Assembly (NCBI GenBank): GCA_934120315.1
Contig: CAKOTX010000016.1
Coordinates: 1 to 26,357, forward strand
Reading direction: 5' to 3'
Origin: an uncultured Clostridia bacterium
Lineage (GTDB): Bacteria > Bacillota > Clostridia > TANB77 > CAG-508
DNA length: 26,357 bases
The notes beneath the pieces were generated by a model. The model ran no database searches, had not been told where the DNA came from, and saw nothing but the letters and a program-made list of their open reading frames with translations. Below are positions 8,931 through 16,462 of the stretch, piece by piece; position 1 is the first letter of the stretch; every line of letters begins with the position of its first letter. Position numbers and translations under genes: made by a program.

Positions 8931-10895
8931 TTACATTTTTACAACTAGTTTATTAAATTTAGAATTTATATAATTTTCTAATTTTGTCATAAATTCATTT
9001 GCTTGAATTTCTTTTTTGGCTACCATATCTAAGCCCTTTTCCCAACTAGCTGTAAGCTTTGGATTAAGCATATCTGGCATTGCATAATTTACAACATCAT
9101 ATATTACTTCTCCTTTTTTTGTTGGTGTTACAATTTGTGTTTTTGAATTTATATCAATATATTTTATTCTTTCTAATTTTTTAATTATTTCACCACGTGT
9201 TGCACTTGTTCCTATTCCTGCCCCTTTTATTTGTTCTCTTAGCTCCTCTTCTTCTATTAATTTTCCTGCATTCTCCATTGCTAAAATCATTGAACCTGAA
9301 TTATATCTTGATGGTGGTGATGTTTCTGCATCTTTTATTTCATAATTTTTTGTTTCTATTTCTTGACCTTTTTTCAGATTTTTAAATACTTCTAAATTAT
9401 TTTCGTCACTTACATCTATTTTTGAAGATGAGTTTTCCACATCTTGTGCCTTTTCTGTGGATTGTTTATTTACATTTTTTGGTTTTAAAACTTCTAAATA
9501 TCCTTGATTTGTACATACTTTTCCACTTGCATAAAATGTTTCATTTTCAACTTGTACAGTCAAATTAACTTTACTATATTCTGCTGGTGGATAAAAAATC
9601 GCTATAAATCTTTTTACTATAACTTGATACACATCTTTATGCAATTCTGGTAATTTATCATAATTTTCATATCCTTGTCCTGTTGGAATTATTGCATAGT
9701 GGTCTGTTATTTTGCTATCATTTACATATTTTGTTTTGACTAGATTTGTAGAATATTTTTCTGTTATCATTTTATTTAAAAGTTTCTGCACTTCTTCATT
9801 TTTATATCCTTTAACTAGTCCATTTAAATTTTTAGATATTTCTTTTGCCACTGCTGTTGATAATACTCTTGCATCTGTTCTTGGATATGTTACTAATTTC
9901 TTTTCATATAAATTTTGAATAATTTCTAGTGTTTCATCTGGCTTTATTTTAAATCTTTTGGTACATTCATTTTGAATTTCTGCTAAGTTAAATAAAAGTG
10001 GTGCATTTTCTTTTTGTTTTGATTTTTTTAATTCTGTTATTACTGCCTTTTTTCCTGCTAAATCTTTTATAAATTCTTTAGCATCATCTTCTTTTTTGAA
10101 TCCACTTTCGTTATATAATTTAGTACTTTCAAACATTTTTGATTTTTCATTTACTTTCCATTCTGCTTTAAATGTTCCATCATCATTTCCGAATTCACCA
10201 ATTATTTTATAATATTTTGTTTTAACAAAATTTCTAATTTCTCTTTCTCTAGAAACTACCATTCCTAGTACACATGTCATTACTCTACCTATTGAAATAG
10301 ATGCTTTTTCTTCATTTATTTCTCTTGCAACTTTTCTTCCATATATGATAGATAATAATCTTGAAAAATTAATTCCAATTAAATAATCTTCTTTTGCTCT
10401 TAAATATGCAGAGTCTGATAAACTATCATATTCACTTTCATCTTTCGCTTCTCTAATTCCTCTTTGAATTTCTTCTTCTGTTTGTGAATCTATCCATACT
10501 CTTTTTATTTTTGCTTTTGGATTTGGCTTTGCCATCATAAACACAAGCCTTTGTATGTATTCTCCTTCTCTTCCAGAGTCTCCAGCATTATATATTTCTT
10601 CTACATCTTCTCTTTGTAATAGACTTTGTACAATATTAAATTGATTTTGTACTGCTGGAATAATTTCATATTTCCATTCATGTGGTATAAATGGCAATGT
10701 GTCTAATCTCCAAAATTTTAATTTTTCATCATATACTTCTGGATAACTCATTGTTACTAAATGCCCTACACACCATGTTATAATCCATTCATCTGATTCT
10801 ATATAACCATTTTTTCTATTTGCTGTAATTTTTAATACTTTTGCAAATTCCATTGCTACTGATGGCTTTTCTGTTATTATTAATTTTTTTGGCAT
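8931..10895 (-). CDS. topB: DNA topoisomerase III (type IA, Gram-positive TopB type)
   Basis: This topoisomerase decatenates and relaxes DNA and often works with RecQ-type helicases. The 654-residue protein starts with a Toprim domain (Glu9 in LIITEKPSVA) and carries GDSGREGE at about 105-112. This has Gly where TopA has the second Asp, which I recall as usual in Gram-positive TopB. The catalytic Tyr337 is in LVTYPRTDAR, and TSATRGEII and LTASWEKGLD mark the later core. An acidic, Ser-rich insertion lies near 475-510. No C-terminal zinc fingers are present, and the protein is shorter than the roughly 727-residue Bacillus enzyme. The ATG follows AAAGGAG, 17 bases after the second HD gene. Confidence 0.94.
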   Translation of the reverse strand: MPKKLIITEKPSVAMEFAKVLKITANRKNGYIESDEWIITWCVGHLVTMSYPEVYDEKLKFWRLDTLPFIPHEWKYEIIPAVQNQFNIVQSLLQREDVEEIYNAGDSGREGEYIQRLVFMMAKPNPKAKIKRVWIDSQTEEEIQRGIREAKDESEYDSLSDSAYLRAKEDYLIGINFSRLLSIIYGRKVAREINEEKASISIGRVMTCVLGMVVSREREIRNFVKTKYYKIIGEFGNDDGTFKAEWKVNEKSKMFESTKLYNESGFKKEDDAKEFIKDLAGKKAVITELKKSKQKENAPLLFNLAEIQNECTKRFKIKPDETLEIIQNLYEKKLVTYPRTDARVLSTAVAKEISKNLNGLVKGYKNEEVQKLLNKMITEKYSTNLVKTKYVNDSKITDHYAIIPTGQGYENYDKLPELHKDVYQVIVKRFIAIFYPPAEYSKVNLTVQVENETFYASGKVCTNQGYLEVLKPKNVNKQSTEKAQDVENSSSKIDVSDENNLEVFKNLKKGQEIETKNYEIKDAETSPPSRYNSGSMILAMENAGKLIEEEELREQIKGAGIGTSATRGEIIKKLERIKYIDINSKTQIVTPTKKGEVIYDVVNYAMPDMLNPKLTASWEKGLDMVAKKEIQANEFMTKLENYINSKFNKLVVKM

Positions 10896-10912
10896 TTAGT
10901 TAACTCCTTTCT

Positions 10913-11674
10913 CTATTGTTCTATGTATTCTTTTGATAATCTATATATTTCATTAAATCTTTTCATTGTTTCTGAATCATTAAATTTAAATCTTTGATAC
11001 AATTTATCTATATATTTATTATCTCTTATAATTTTTCTTGTTTCTGGAAAATTCAAATCATATACATAATTAAAATGACTGACTAATATATCTGCACTTG
11101 TTTTACGTTCTTTATAATTTATTCTTTTATCTTCCACAAACTCTCTATAAATTTCATCAGAAATTTTATCATCTGATAAATCTGCTTTTTCCCAAATTGC
11201 TTTTTTATCACCAGATATCAAAATAGTAAATATGTCTGCTTTATCTGCATCTCTTATTATTTTTGCATGCAATTTTTCTCTTTCTGTAAGCCCTTCTTCT
11301 ATATCTGCTCTATTGTGATTAATTATGGCTAATTTTATAATTCTATCAAATTTATCATCTTTTATAAATTTTCTAATTAACCCATCTTCAAATAAAACTT
11401 TAGCACCATATTCTCCATGATTTATACTATCTTTATCAACAAAAGTATGATATAGGCGGACTTGTTCAAATCTACCTATATCATGCAATAATCCTATTAA
11501 TTCTGCTAATTCAATATCTTCTTGGCTTAAGTTTAAATTTTCAGCTATTCTTTTTGAATTTTCTGCTACTCTTTCTATATGAGCTATTTTAATTTTTATT
11601 TTTTCATCTTCTGGGGTATATTTTTTTACATATTCTTTGAATGCTTTTTTTGCCTCTATCATATCTATTAGCAT
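10913..11674 (-). CDS. HD-domain phosphohydrolase-like protein (second of tandem pair)
   Basis: This 253-residue protein has the HD superfamily metal ligands: His32, His64-Asp65 (LLHDIGRFEQ), His76 and His86, His120 in NHN, and Asp142 in IIRDADKAD. HD proteins are metal-dependent phosphohydrolases, often acting on nucleotides; the substrate here is unknown. It is clearly paralogous to the preceding gene in length, motif order and spacing. An in-frame GTG at 11683 would overlap the upstream gene by 8 bases, but its AAAGGA site is only two bases away. The ATG at 11674 lies one base after the upstream TAA and makes both paralogues 253 residues, so it is preferred. The pair is probably translationally coupled. 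Confidence 0.88.
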   Translation of the reverse strand: MLIDMIEAKKAFKEYVKKYTPEDEKIKIKIAHIERVAENSKRIAENLNLSQEDIELAELIGLLHDIGRFEQVRLYHTFVDKDSINHGEYGAKVLFEDGLIRKFIKDDKFDRIIKLAIINHNRADIEEGLTEREKLHAKIIRDADKADIFTILISGDKKAIWEKADLSDDKISDEIYREFVEDKRINYKERKTSADILVSHFNYVYDLNFPETRKIIRDNKYIDKLYQRFKFNDSETMKRFNEIYRLSKEYIEQ

Positions 11675-11675
11675 A

Positions 11676-12437
11676 TTATTCACTTTCCTTTATTTTTTGT
11701 TCTACATATTTATTTGCTATATTTCTTATTTCTTTTAATTCTTTCTTACTTTGCTCATCTTTCATATTGTATCTATTTAACATTTTATTTATATAATCTT
11801 CTTGTTTTAATATTTCAAAACTAGTTTTAAAATTAATATCAAATATGAAAGCAAGTACAGAAAGTACATTATCAACTGGAGTTTGTCTTGTTCCTCTTTT
11901 TACTTGGATATTGTTTTGAATTTGCTCAAATACTTCTGGTGAAATTGTTGATTCTTCTACTGCACTTTCGTTGCCTTTCCAAAACATTACAACTCCTTCA
12001 TAAAATATATCTATTTTATCTGCATCTCTTATTATCTTAGCAAATAGTTCTTGTTCTTGAGTTAGTCCTTCTTCAATTTTATATTTGTTATGATTTTTTA
12101 CTGCTAATTTTATTATTTCATCATATTTATCTGTATCTATATATTTGTGGAGATCTTTATTCAAAATCTCCACTCCTAAGTCTCCATGATCAATACTTTC
12201 TGCATCTTTAAATGTATGATATTGTCTGTATTGTTCAAATCTAGCAATATCATGTAACAATCCTATTAATGTTGCAAGTTCTATTTGCTCTTCTGATAAT
12301 TTCAAACCTTCTGCTATTTTCTTTGATAATTCCATTACTCTTATAGAATGTTTTTGTTTTCCCATAATATGAAAATCATTTAAATCGTAATTTTCTGTAT
12401 ATTTAAAAAATTCCTCTTTAGCTTTTTCTAAATCCAT
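11676..12437 (-). CDS. HD-domain phosphohydrolase-like protein (first of tandem pair)
   Basis: This 253-residue cytoplasmic protein carries an intact HD motif set: His30, His62-Asp63 (LLHDIARFEQ), His74 in YHTF, His84 in DHG, His116 in NHN and Asp138 in IIRDADKID. It shares the pattern HDI-RFEQ-YHTF-DHG-NHN-RDAD with its downstream neighbour, so the two arose by tandem duplication. Members of this superfamily hydrolyse phosphate esters, commonly of nucleotides or second messengers; no specific substrate can be assigned. The ATG follows AAAGGAG with about nine bases of spacing. It lies 24 bases after the Thr/Asn-linker protein gene and is part of the leuS-to-topB run. Confidence 0.9.
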   Translation of the reverse strand: MDLEKAKEEFFKYTENYDLNDFHIMGKQKHSIRVMELSKKIAEGLKLSEEQIELATLIGLLHDIARFEQYRQYHTFKDAESIDHGDLGVEILNKDLHKYIDTDKYDEIIKLAVKNHNKYKIEEGLTQEQELFAKIIRDADKIDIFYEGVVMFWKGNESAVEESTISPEVFEQIQNNIQVKRGTRQTPVDNVLSVLAFIFDINFKTSFEILKQEDYINKMLNRYNMKDEQSKKELKEIRNIANKYVEQKIKESE

Positions 12438-12461
12438 TTTTTACAACTCCTTTAATGAATT

Positions 12462-12980
12462 CTATTCATACTCAACAAATAGTGGCTTTTCCTTAACTTC
12501 TTTGAAATCTGTTCCTTTTTTAGCTGTTATATCTTCTGCATATTCTGTTTTAAAGTAGATATCTTCAATTCCTTCTGCTATTTCGTAGAATTCTCCTGAA
12601 CTTTTATTATAATAATATAATATTCCATCTTTAAGTCCTATTACATTATTTGAAGCTCCTGCCCATCCTCTGGCTGTTATTGTTTTTGCTTTTGCAATTA
12701 AATCTTCACCATTTGTTATTTTTTCTGTTGGTGTTGGTTCTACTTTAGGCTCACTATTAGTCGTATTTGTTGTGTTAGTTGTATTGGTTGTATTTGTTGT
12801 ATTATCTTCTGGTTCTGATATATTGTTTGTTGTATTATTCTCATTTGAAGTATTTTCAGTATTCGCTGTGTTACTAGTATTATTTTTAGGTTCTTCTGTT
12901 TCTGTTTTTCTAAAAAATTCTACCCCTGCAAATGCTACTATTGCTATGATTAAAATTGCTATTAAATATTTTTTATTCAT
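12462..12980 (-). CDS. Membrane-anchored protein with Thr/Asn-rich linker
   Basis: The family of this 172-residue protein is not recognised. Residues about 4-20 form one hydrophobic segment after MNKK, acting as an uncleaved signal anchor. No lipobox cysteine is present. A low-complexity Thr/Asn/Glu stretch (about 32-82) follows and includes four NTT triplets at 60-71, and then a small C-terminal domain (about 85-172; KAKTITARGWAGASNN, ILYYYNKSSGEFYEIAEG). This layout suggests a domain displayed outside the membrane on a flexible stalk that spans part of the wall. The ATG follows AAGGAAAAG. It lies 24 bases after leuS and 24 before the first HD gene, so it is probably co-transcribed with both; a functional link is not evident. 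Confidence 0.85.
   Translation of the reverse strand: MNKKYLIAILIIAIVAFAGVEFFRKTETEEPKNNTSNTANTENTSNENNTTNNISEPEDNTTNTTNTTNTTNTTNSEPKVEPTPTEKITNGEDLIAKAKTITARGWAGASNNVIGLKDGILYYYNKSSGEFYEIAEGIEDIYFKTEYAEDITAKKGTDFKEVKEKPLFVEYE
12765..12803 (-). repeat. Short tandem repeat encoding NTT triplets
   Basis: Four imperfect 9-base units (AAT-ACA-ACN type, minus strand) encode the (Asn-Thr-Thr) run in the linker of the membrane-anchored protein. Third positions differ between units, so it is a protein-level repeat that has drifted and not a fresh microsatellite. Confidence 0.7.
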
Positions 12981-13004
12981 AACTTTTCCTTCTTTCTTTT
13001 GTTT

Positions 13005-15425
13005 TTATTTTACAACTACATTATATATTTTATTTTTTACATATATTTCTTTTACTATACTTTTTCCATCAAGTTTGTCTGAAATTGCTTCATGTACTTT
13101 TTCTTTTACTGATGTTTCTTCTTCATCTAAAGCTATCATAACTGTTGCTTTTAGTTTTCCATTTACTTGAACTGGAATTTCTATTTCATCATCAATTGTT
13201 TTAGCCTCATCATATGTTGGCCATTCATATGTTGCAATTTCTCCTTCAAATCCTGCTAATTGATTTAGTTCTTCTGTCATATGTGGTGCAAATGGATTTA
13301 ATAATGTTAAAAATGTTTTATATTCTGCTCTATTTATACGTTTTAATTTTGTAAATTCATTTAACATTGTCATAAATGTTGATACACATGTATTAAATTT
13401 CATTTCTTCAATGTCTTTAGAAACTTTTTTAATTGATTTGTTCATCATTTTTTCAGTTTCTTTTGTATATGTATCTCCATCTACTAACATATCTTTTAAA
13501 TTCCATACTCTGTCTAAGAATTTGAAACATCCTCTAATGCTATCCATTGACCAACTTGCTGTTTGATCAAATGGTCCCATAAACATTTCATATACTCTGA
13601 ATGTGTCTGCACCAAATTCTTTTATTATATCTTCTGGATTTATTACATTTCCTTTTGATTTTGACATCTTTTCTCCATTTGAACCTAATATCATTCCATG
13701 TGATGTACGTTTTGCATATGGTTCTTTTGTTGGAACTACACCTATGTCATATAAGAATTTATGCCAGAATCTTGAATATAATAAGTGAAGTGTCGTATGT
13801 TCCATTCCGCCATTGTACCAGTCAACTGGTGACCAATATTCTAGTGCTTCTTTTGATGCTAATGCCTTATCATTATGTGGATCCATATATCTTAAATAAT
13901 ACCAAGATGATCCTGCCCATTGTGGCATTGTATCTGTTTCTCTTCTTGCTGGCTTACCACAGTGTGGACATGTTGTATTTATCCATTCTTCATGTTTTGC
14001 AAGTGGTGACTCTCCATTTTCTCCTGGTAAGAAATCTTTAACATCTGGTAATCTTAATGGTAAGTCTTTTTCATCTACTGGCACCCATCCACAGTCTTCA
14101 CAATATACCATTGGAATTGGTTCTCCCCAGTATCTTTGACGTGAAAATACCCAATCACGTAATTTATAATTTACCTTTTTGCTTCCTATTTTATTTTCTT
14201 CTAGATATTCTATTACTTTCTTTTTAGCATCTGTAACAGATAATCCTGTTAAAAATCCTGAATTTACTAATACTCCTGTTTGTGTATCTGTAAATGCTTC
14301 TTCTAATTTTTCTTTTGTTTCTCCACTTTCTGGTGCTACAACTTGAATTATTGGTAGATTAAATTTACTTGCAAATTCAAAGTCTCTTGTGTCATGTGCA
14401 GGTACTGCCATGATTGCACCTGTTCCATATGATGATAATACATAATCTGCTACCCATATTGGAATTTCTTTATTTGTTAATGGATTTATTGCTTTTATTC
14501 CTTTAATTTCAACACCAGTTTTGTCTTTGTTCATTTCGCCACGTTCAAAGTCTGATTTTAATGCAGCTTTTCTTTGATATTCTTTTACTTCATCTAAATT
14601 TGTTATTTTGTCTGCATATTCTTCTATTATTTTATGTTCTGGTGCTACTACCATATATGTTGCACCAAATAATGTATCTGGTCTTGTTGTATAAACTGTT
14701 AATATTTCGTCTGTTCCAGCAATTTTAAAGTTTACTTCTGCACCTTCACTACGTCCAATCCAATTACGTTGTTGTGTTTTTATTTTTTCTAGATAATCTA
14801 CATCATCCAAATCATCTATTAATCTTTGTGCATATTCTGTAATTTTTAACATCCATTGTGATTTTTCTTTTTGTACAACTGGACTTCCACATCTTTCACA
14901 TACACCATTTACAACTTCCTCATTTGCCAATCCTACTTTGCATCCTGTACAGAAGTTAATTGGCATTGTTGCTTTATATGCTAATCCATGTTTATATAAT
15001 TGAATAAATATCCATTGTGTCCATTTGTAGTATTCTGGATCTGTTGTATCTATTACTCTTGACCAATCAAATGAAAAACCTAATGCTTTTAATTGTTCTG
15101 TAAAATGAGCTATATTTTTAGCTGTTGTTATTTTTGGATGTACATTTGTTTTTATTGCATAATTTTCTGCTGGTAATCCGAATGCATCAAATCCGATTGG
15201 GAATAATACATTATAACCTTGTAATCTTCTTTTTCTTGCTATTATATCTAATGCTGTATAACTACGTGGATGACCTACATGTAATCCTTGTCCTGATGGA
15301 TATGGAAATTCTATTAATCCATACCATTTTTTTGTATTTTTATAGTCATTTTTTGCATAAAATGTTCCTTCTTTTTCCCATTTATCTTGCCACTTTTTCT
15401 CTACTTCTTTAAAATTATATGTCAT
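13005..15425 (-). CDS. leuS: Leucyl-tRNA synthetase
   Basis: This enzyme charges tRNA-Leu with leucine using ATP. The class I signature PYPSGQGLHVGH lies at 41-52. A zinc-binding insertion has CTGC and CERC pairs and a later CPHC. The CP1 editing domain carries TTRPDTLFGATY, which removes mischarged amino acids. KMSKS is at 586-590. The anticodon-binding domain and a C-terminal domain complete 806 residues, the normal bacterial length. The ATG follows AGAGAGGGA. A strong promoter lies directly upstream, and the 71-base gap leaves no room for a T-box leader, unlike many Bacillota synthetase genes. The gene heads a run that continues through the HD pair and topB without a visible terminator. 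Confidence 0.98.
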   Translation of the reverse strand: MTYNFKEVEKKWQDKWEKEGTFYAKNDYKNTKKWYGLIEFPYPSGQGLHVGHPRSYTALDIIARKRRLQGYNVLFPIGFDAFGLPAENYAIKTNVHPKITTAKNIAHFTEQLKALGFSFDWSRVIDTTDPEYYKWTQWIFIQLYKHGLAYKATMPINFCTGCKVGLANEEVVNGVCERCGSPVVQKEKSQWMLKITEYAQRLIDDLDDVDYLEKIKTQQRNWIGRSEGAEVNFKIAGTDEILTVYTTRPDTLFGATYMVVAPEHKIIEEYADKITNLDEVKEYQRKAALKSDFERGEMNKDKTGVEIKGIKAINPLTNKEIPIWVADYVLSSYGTGAIMAVPAHDTRDFEFASKFNLPIIQVVAPESGETKEKLEEAFTDTQTGVLVNSGFLTGLSVTDAKKKVIEYLEENKIGSKKVNYKLRDWVFSRQRYWGEPIPMVYCEDCGWVPVDEKDLPLRLPDVKDFLPGENGESPLAKHEEWINTTCPHCGKPARRETDTMPQWAGSSWYYLRYMDPHNDKALASKEALEYWSPVDWYNGGMEHTTLHLLYSRFWHKFLYDIGVVPTKEPYAKRTSHGMILGSNGEKMSKSKGNVINPEDIIKEFGADTFRVYEMFMGPFDQTASWSMDSIRGCFKFLDRVWNLKDMLVDGDTYTKETEKMMNKSIKKVSKDIEEMKFNTCVSTFMTMLNEFTKLKRINRAEYKTFLTLLNPFAPHMTEELNQLAGFEGEIATYEWPTYDEAKTIDDEIEIPVQVNGKLKATVMIALDEEETSVKEKVHEAISDKLDGKSIVKEIYVKNKIYNVVVK

Positions 15426-15463
15426 TATTATTCCCTCTCTCTTATTAATATTTTAACATATTG

Positions 15464-15492
15464 ATTATACTCGCAAAACGGCTAAAAGTCAA
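15464..15492 (-). promoter_or_regulatory. Strong sigma-A promoter for leuS and following genes
   Basis: Minus-strand -35 TTGACT (15492-15487) and perfect -10 TATAAT (15469-15464) have a 17-base spacer. It sits between the glycosylase stop and leuS. The predicted leader is about 30 bases. Confidence 0.88.
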
Positions 15493-15496
15493 TGTT

Positions 15497-16363
15497 TTAA
15501 GCCTCTCTTTTCCAATAAAATAAATATTGTTGTGCAATTCCTGCTAAATTTCCGAATTTTTCTTGCGCTAACTTTTCTAATGCCTTTTTATTTACTTTTG
15601 TTTCATCTTCATTTTTTATGTACAACTCATTCATTACTCTTCTAACCCATACATCTATTGGAAATACCTCAAACCTTTTTAATGTTGAAAACAATAAAAT
15701 ACAATCTGCAACTTTGGGTCCTACTCCTGATAATGTTAATAGTTGCTCTCTAACCTCCATTGTATTAGGATTATTTTGCATCTCTTCTAAATCAACTTTT
15801 TTATCTAAGACCATATGTACTGTTTCATATAAACGTATATCTCTGAAACCTGTTCCAAGTTTTCTATAATCTTCCACTGTTACATTTCTTAATTCTTCTG
15901 GAGTTGGAAATGTGTAATATTTTTCTCCATTCCAATCAATTTCTCTACCATATGTTTTCGATAATCTTTCTATTATTCCTTTTATTCTTGGAATGTTATT
16001 ATTTGCTGAAATTATATATGAAATAATCATCTCCCATAAATCTTGATTTAATATTCTTATTCCTTGTCCGTATTCTATACTTACTTTCATATTATCATCT
16101 ATTTGTGATAATTTTTCTTTTATTTCCTCATAATTTCTATTTAAATCAAAATAATCTTGAACAATTTCTTTTATATCTCCATTACAAATTCCTTTAAACA
16201 TTACTGTGTTTCCGTTTTTTTGTACATTCATTACATTCTCTTTGAATATCCCTGTGTAACTTCCGTCTTCTTGTTTATTCCATCTAAAACATTGTCCACA
16301 GTCAAATATATCTGCTAATTCAAATGATTTTATGTTTTCTATTTTGTATTCTTGTTCTTTCAT
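15497..16363 (-). CDS. OGG-type 8-oxoguanine DNA glycosylase / AP lyase
   Basis: This base-excision repair enzyme removes 8-oxoguanine from DNA. The 288-residue protein has an OGG N-terminal domain (FDCGQCFRWN at about 20-29) and a helix-hairpin-helix GPD fold. LSGVGPKVADC (211-221) holds the catalytic Lys217, and PIDVWV holds the catalytic Asp237. The C-terminal GIAQQYLFYW is typical of OGG1-like enzymes. An ATG at 16378 is in frame but has no ribosome binding site. The ATG at 16363 has GAGGTGG at the right spacing and is preferred. It has its own modest promoter and stands between the Lon-type gene's terminator and the leuS promoter, so it is probably a single-gene unit with read-through into leuS. 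Confidence 0.93.
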   Translation of the reverse strand: MKEQEYKIENIKSFELADIFDCGQCFRWNKQEDGSYTGIFKENVMNVQKNGNTVMFKGICNGDIKEIVQDYFDLNRNYEEIKEKLSQIDDNMKVSIEYGQGIRILNQDLWEMIISYIISANNNIPRIKGIIERLSKTYGREIDWNGEKYYTFPTPEELRNVTVEDYRKLGTGFRDIRLYETVHMVLDKKVDLEEMQNNPNTMEVREQLLTLSGVGPKVADCILLFSTLKRFEVFPIDVWVRRVMNELYIKNEDETKVNKKALEKLAQEKFGNLAGIAQQYLFYWKREA

Positions 16364-16387
16364 TTTCGTCCACCTCATTCAAACTTT

Positions 16388-16416
16388 ATTTTAAATCATT
16401 TTCAATTATTTTTCAA
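16388..16416 (-). promoter_or_regulatory. Probable promoter for the OGG-type glycosylase gene
   Basis: Minus-strand -35 TTGAAA (16416-16411) and -10 TAAAAT (16393-16388) have a 17-base spacer. It lies just after the terminator of the protease gene. In AT-rich DNA a match of this strength is suggestive, not decisive. Confidence 0.6.
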
Positions 16417-16428
16417 CTAATTACAACA

Positions 16429-16457
16429 AAAAACTACCTGATAATCAGGTAGTTTTT
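16429..16457 (-). terminator. Rho-independent terminator after the Lon-family gene
   Basis: A perfect 13-bp stem (arms 16457-16445 and 16441-16429, core ACTACCTGA) with a 3-base loop is followed by a T run on the minus strand. It begins five bases after the stop codon. Runs on both sides could let it work in either direction, but no plus-strand gene is present. Confidence 0.93.
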
Positions 16458-16462
16458 AATAT

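Noticed and set aside
8931..10895. Broken Toprim motif in topoisomerase III (GDSGREGE lacking the second Asp)
   Set aside because: Gram-positive TopB proteins commonly have Gly here (DAGREGE), so this is a family feature and not damage.
11674..11683. GTG start with an 8-base overlap for the second HD gene
   Set aside because: The ribosome binding site would be only two bases away; the ATG one base after the upstream stop gives better spacing and the same length as the paralogue.
12765..12803. Short tandem repeat as a CRISPR-like or phase-variation element
   Set aside because: The units are in frame, have diverged at third positions and code for a linker; there are no spacers, and change in unit number would keep the frame.
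15426..15496. T-box leader before leuS
   Set aside because: The gap is only 71 bases and is filled by the promoter and ribosome binding site; there is no room for specifier and antiterminator structures.
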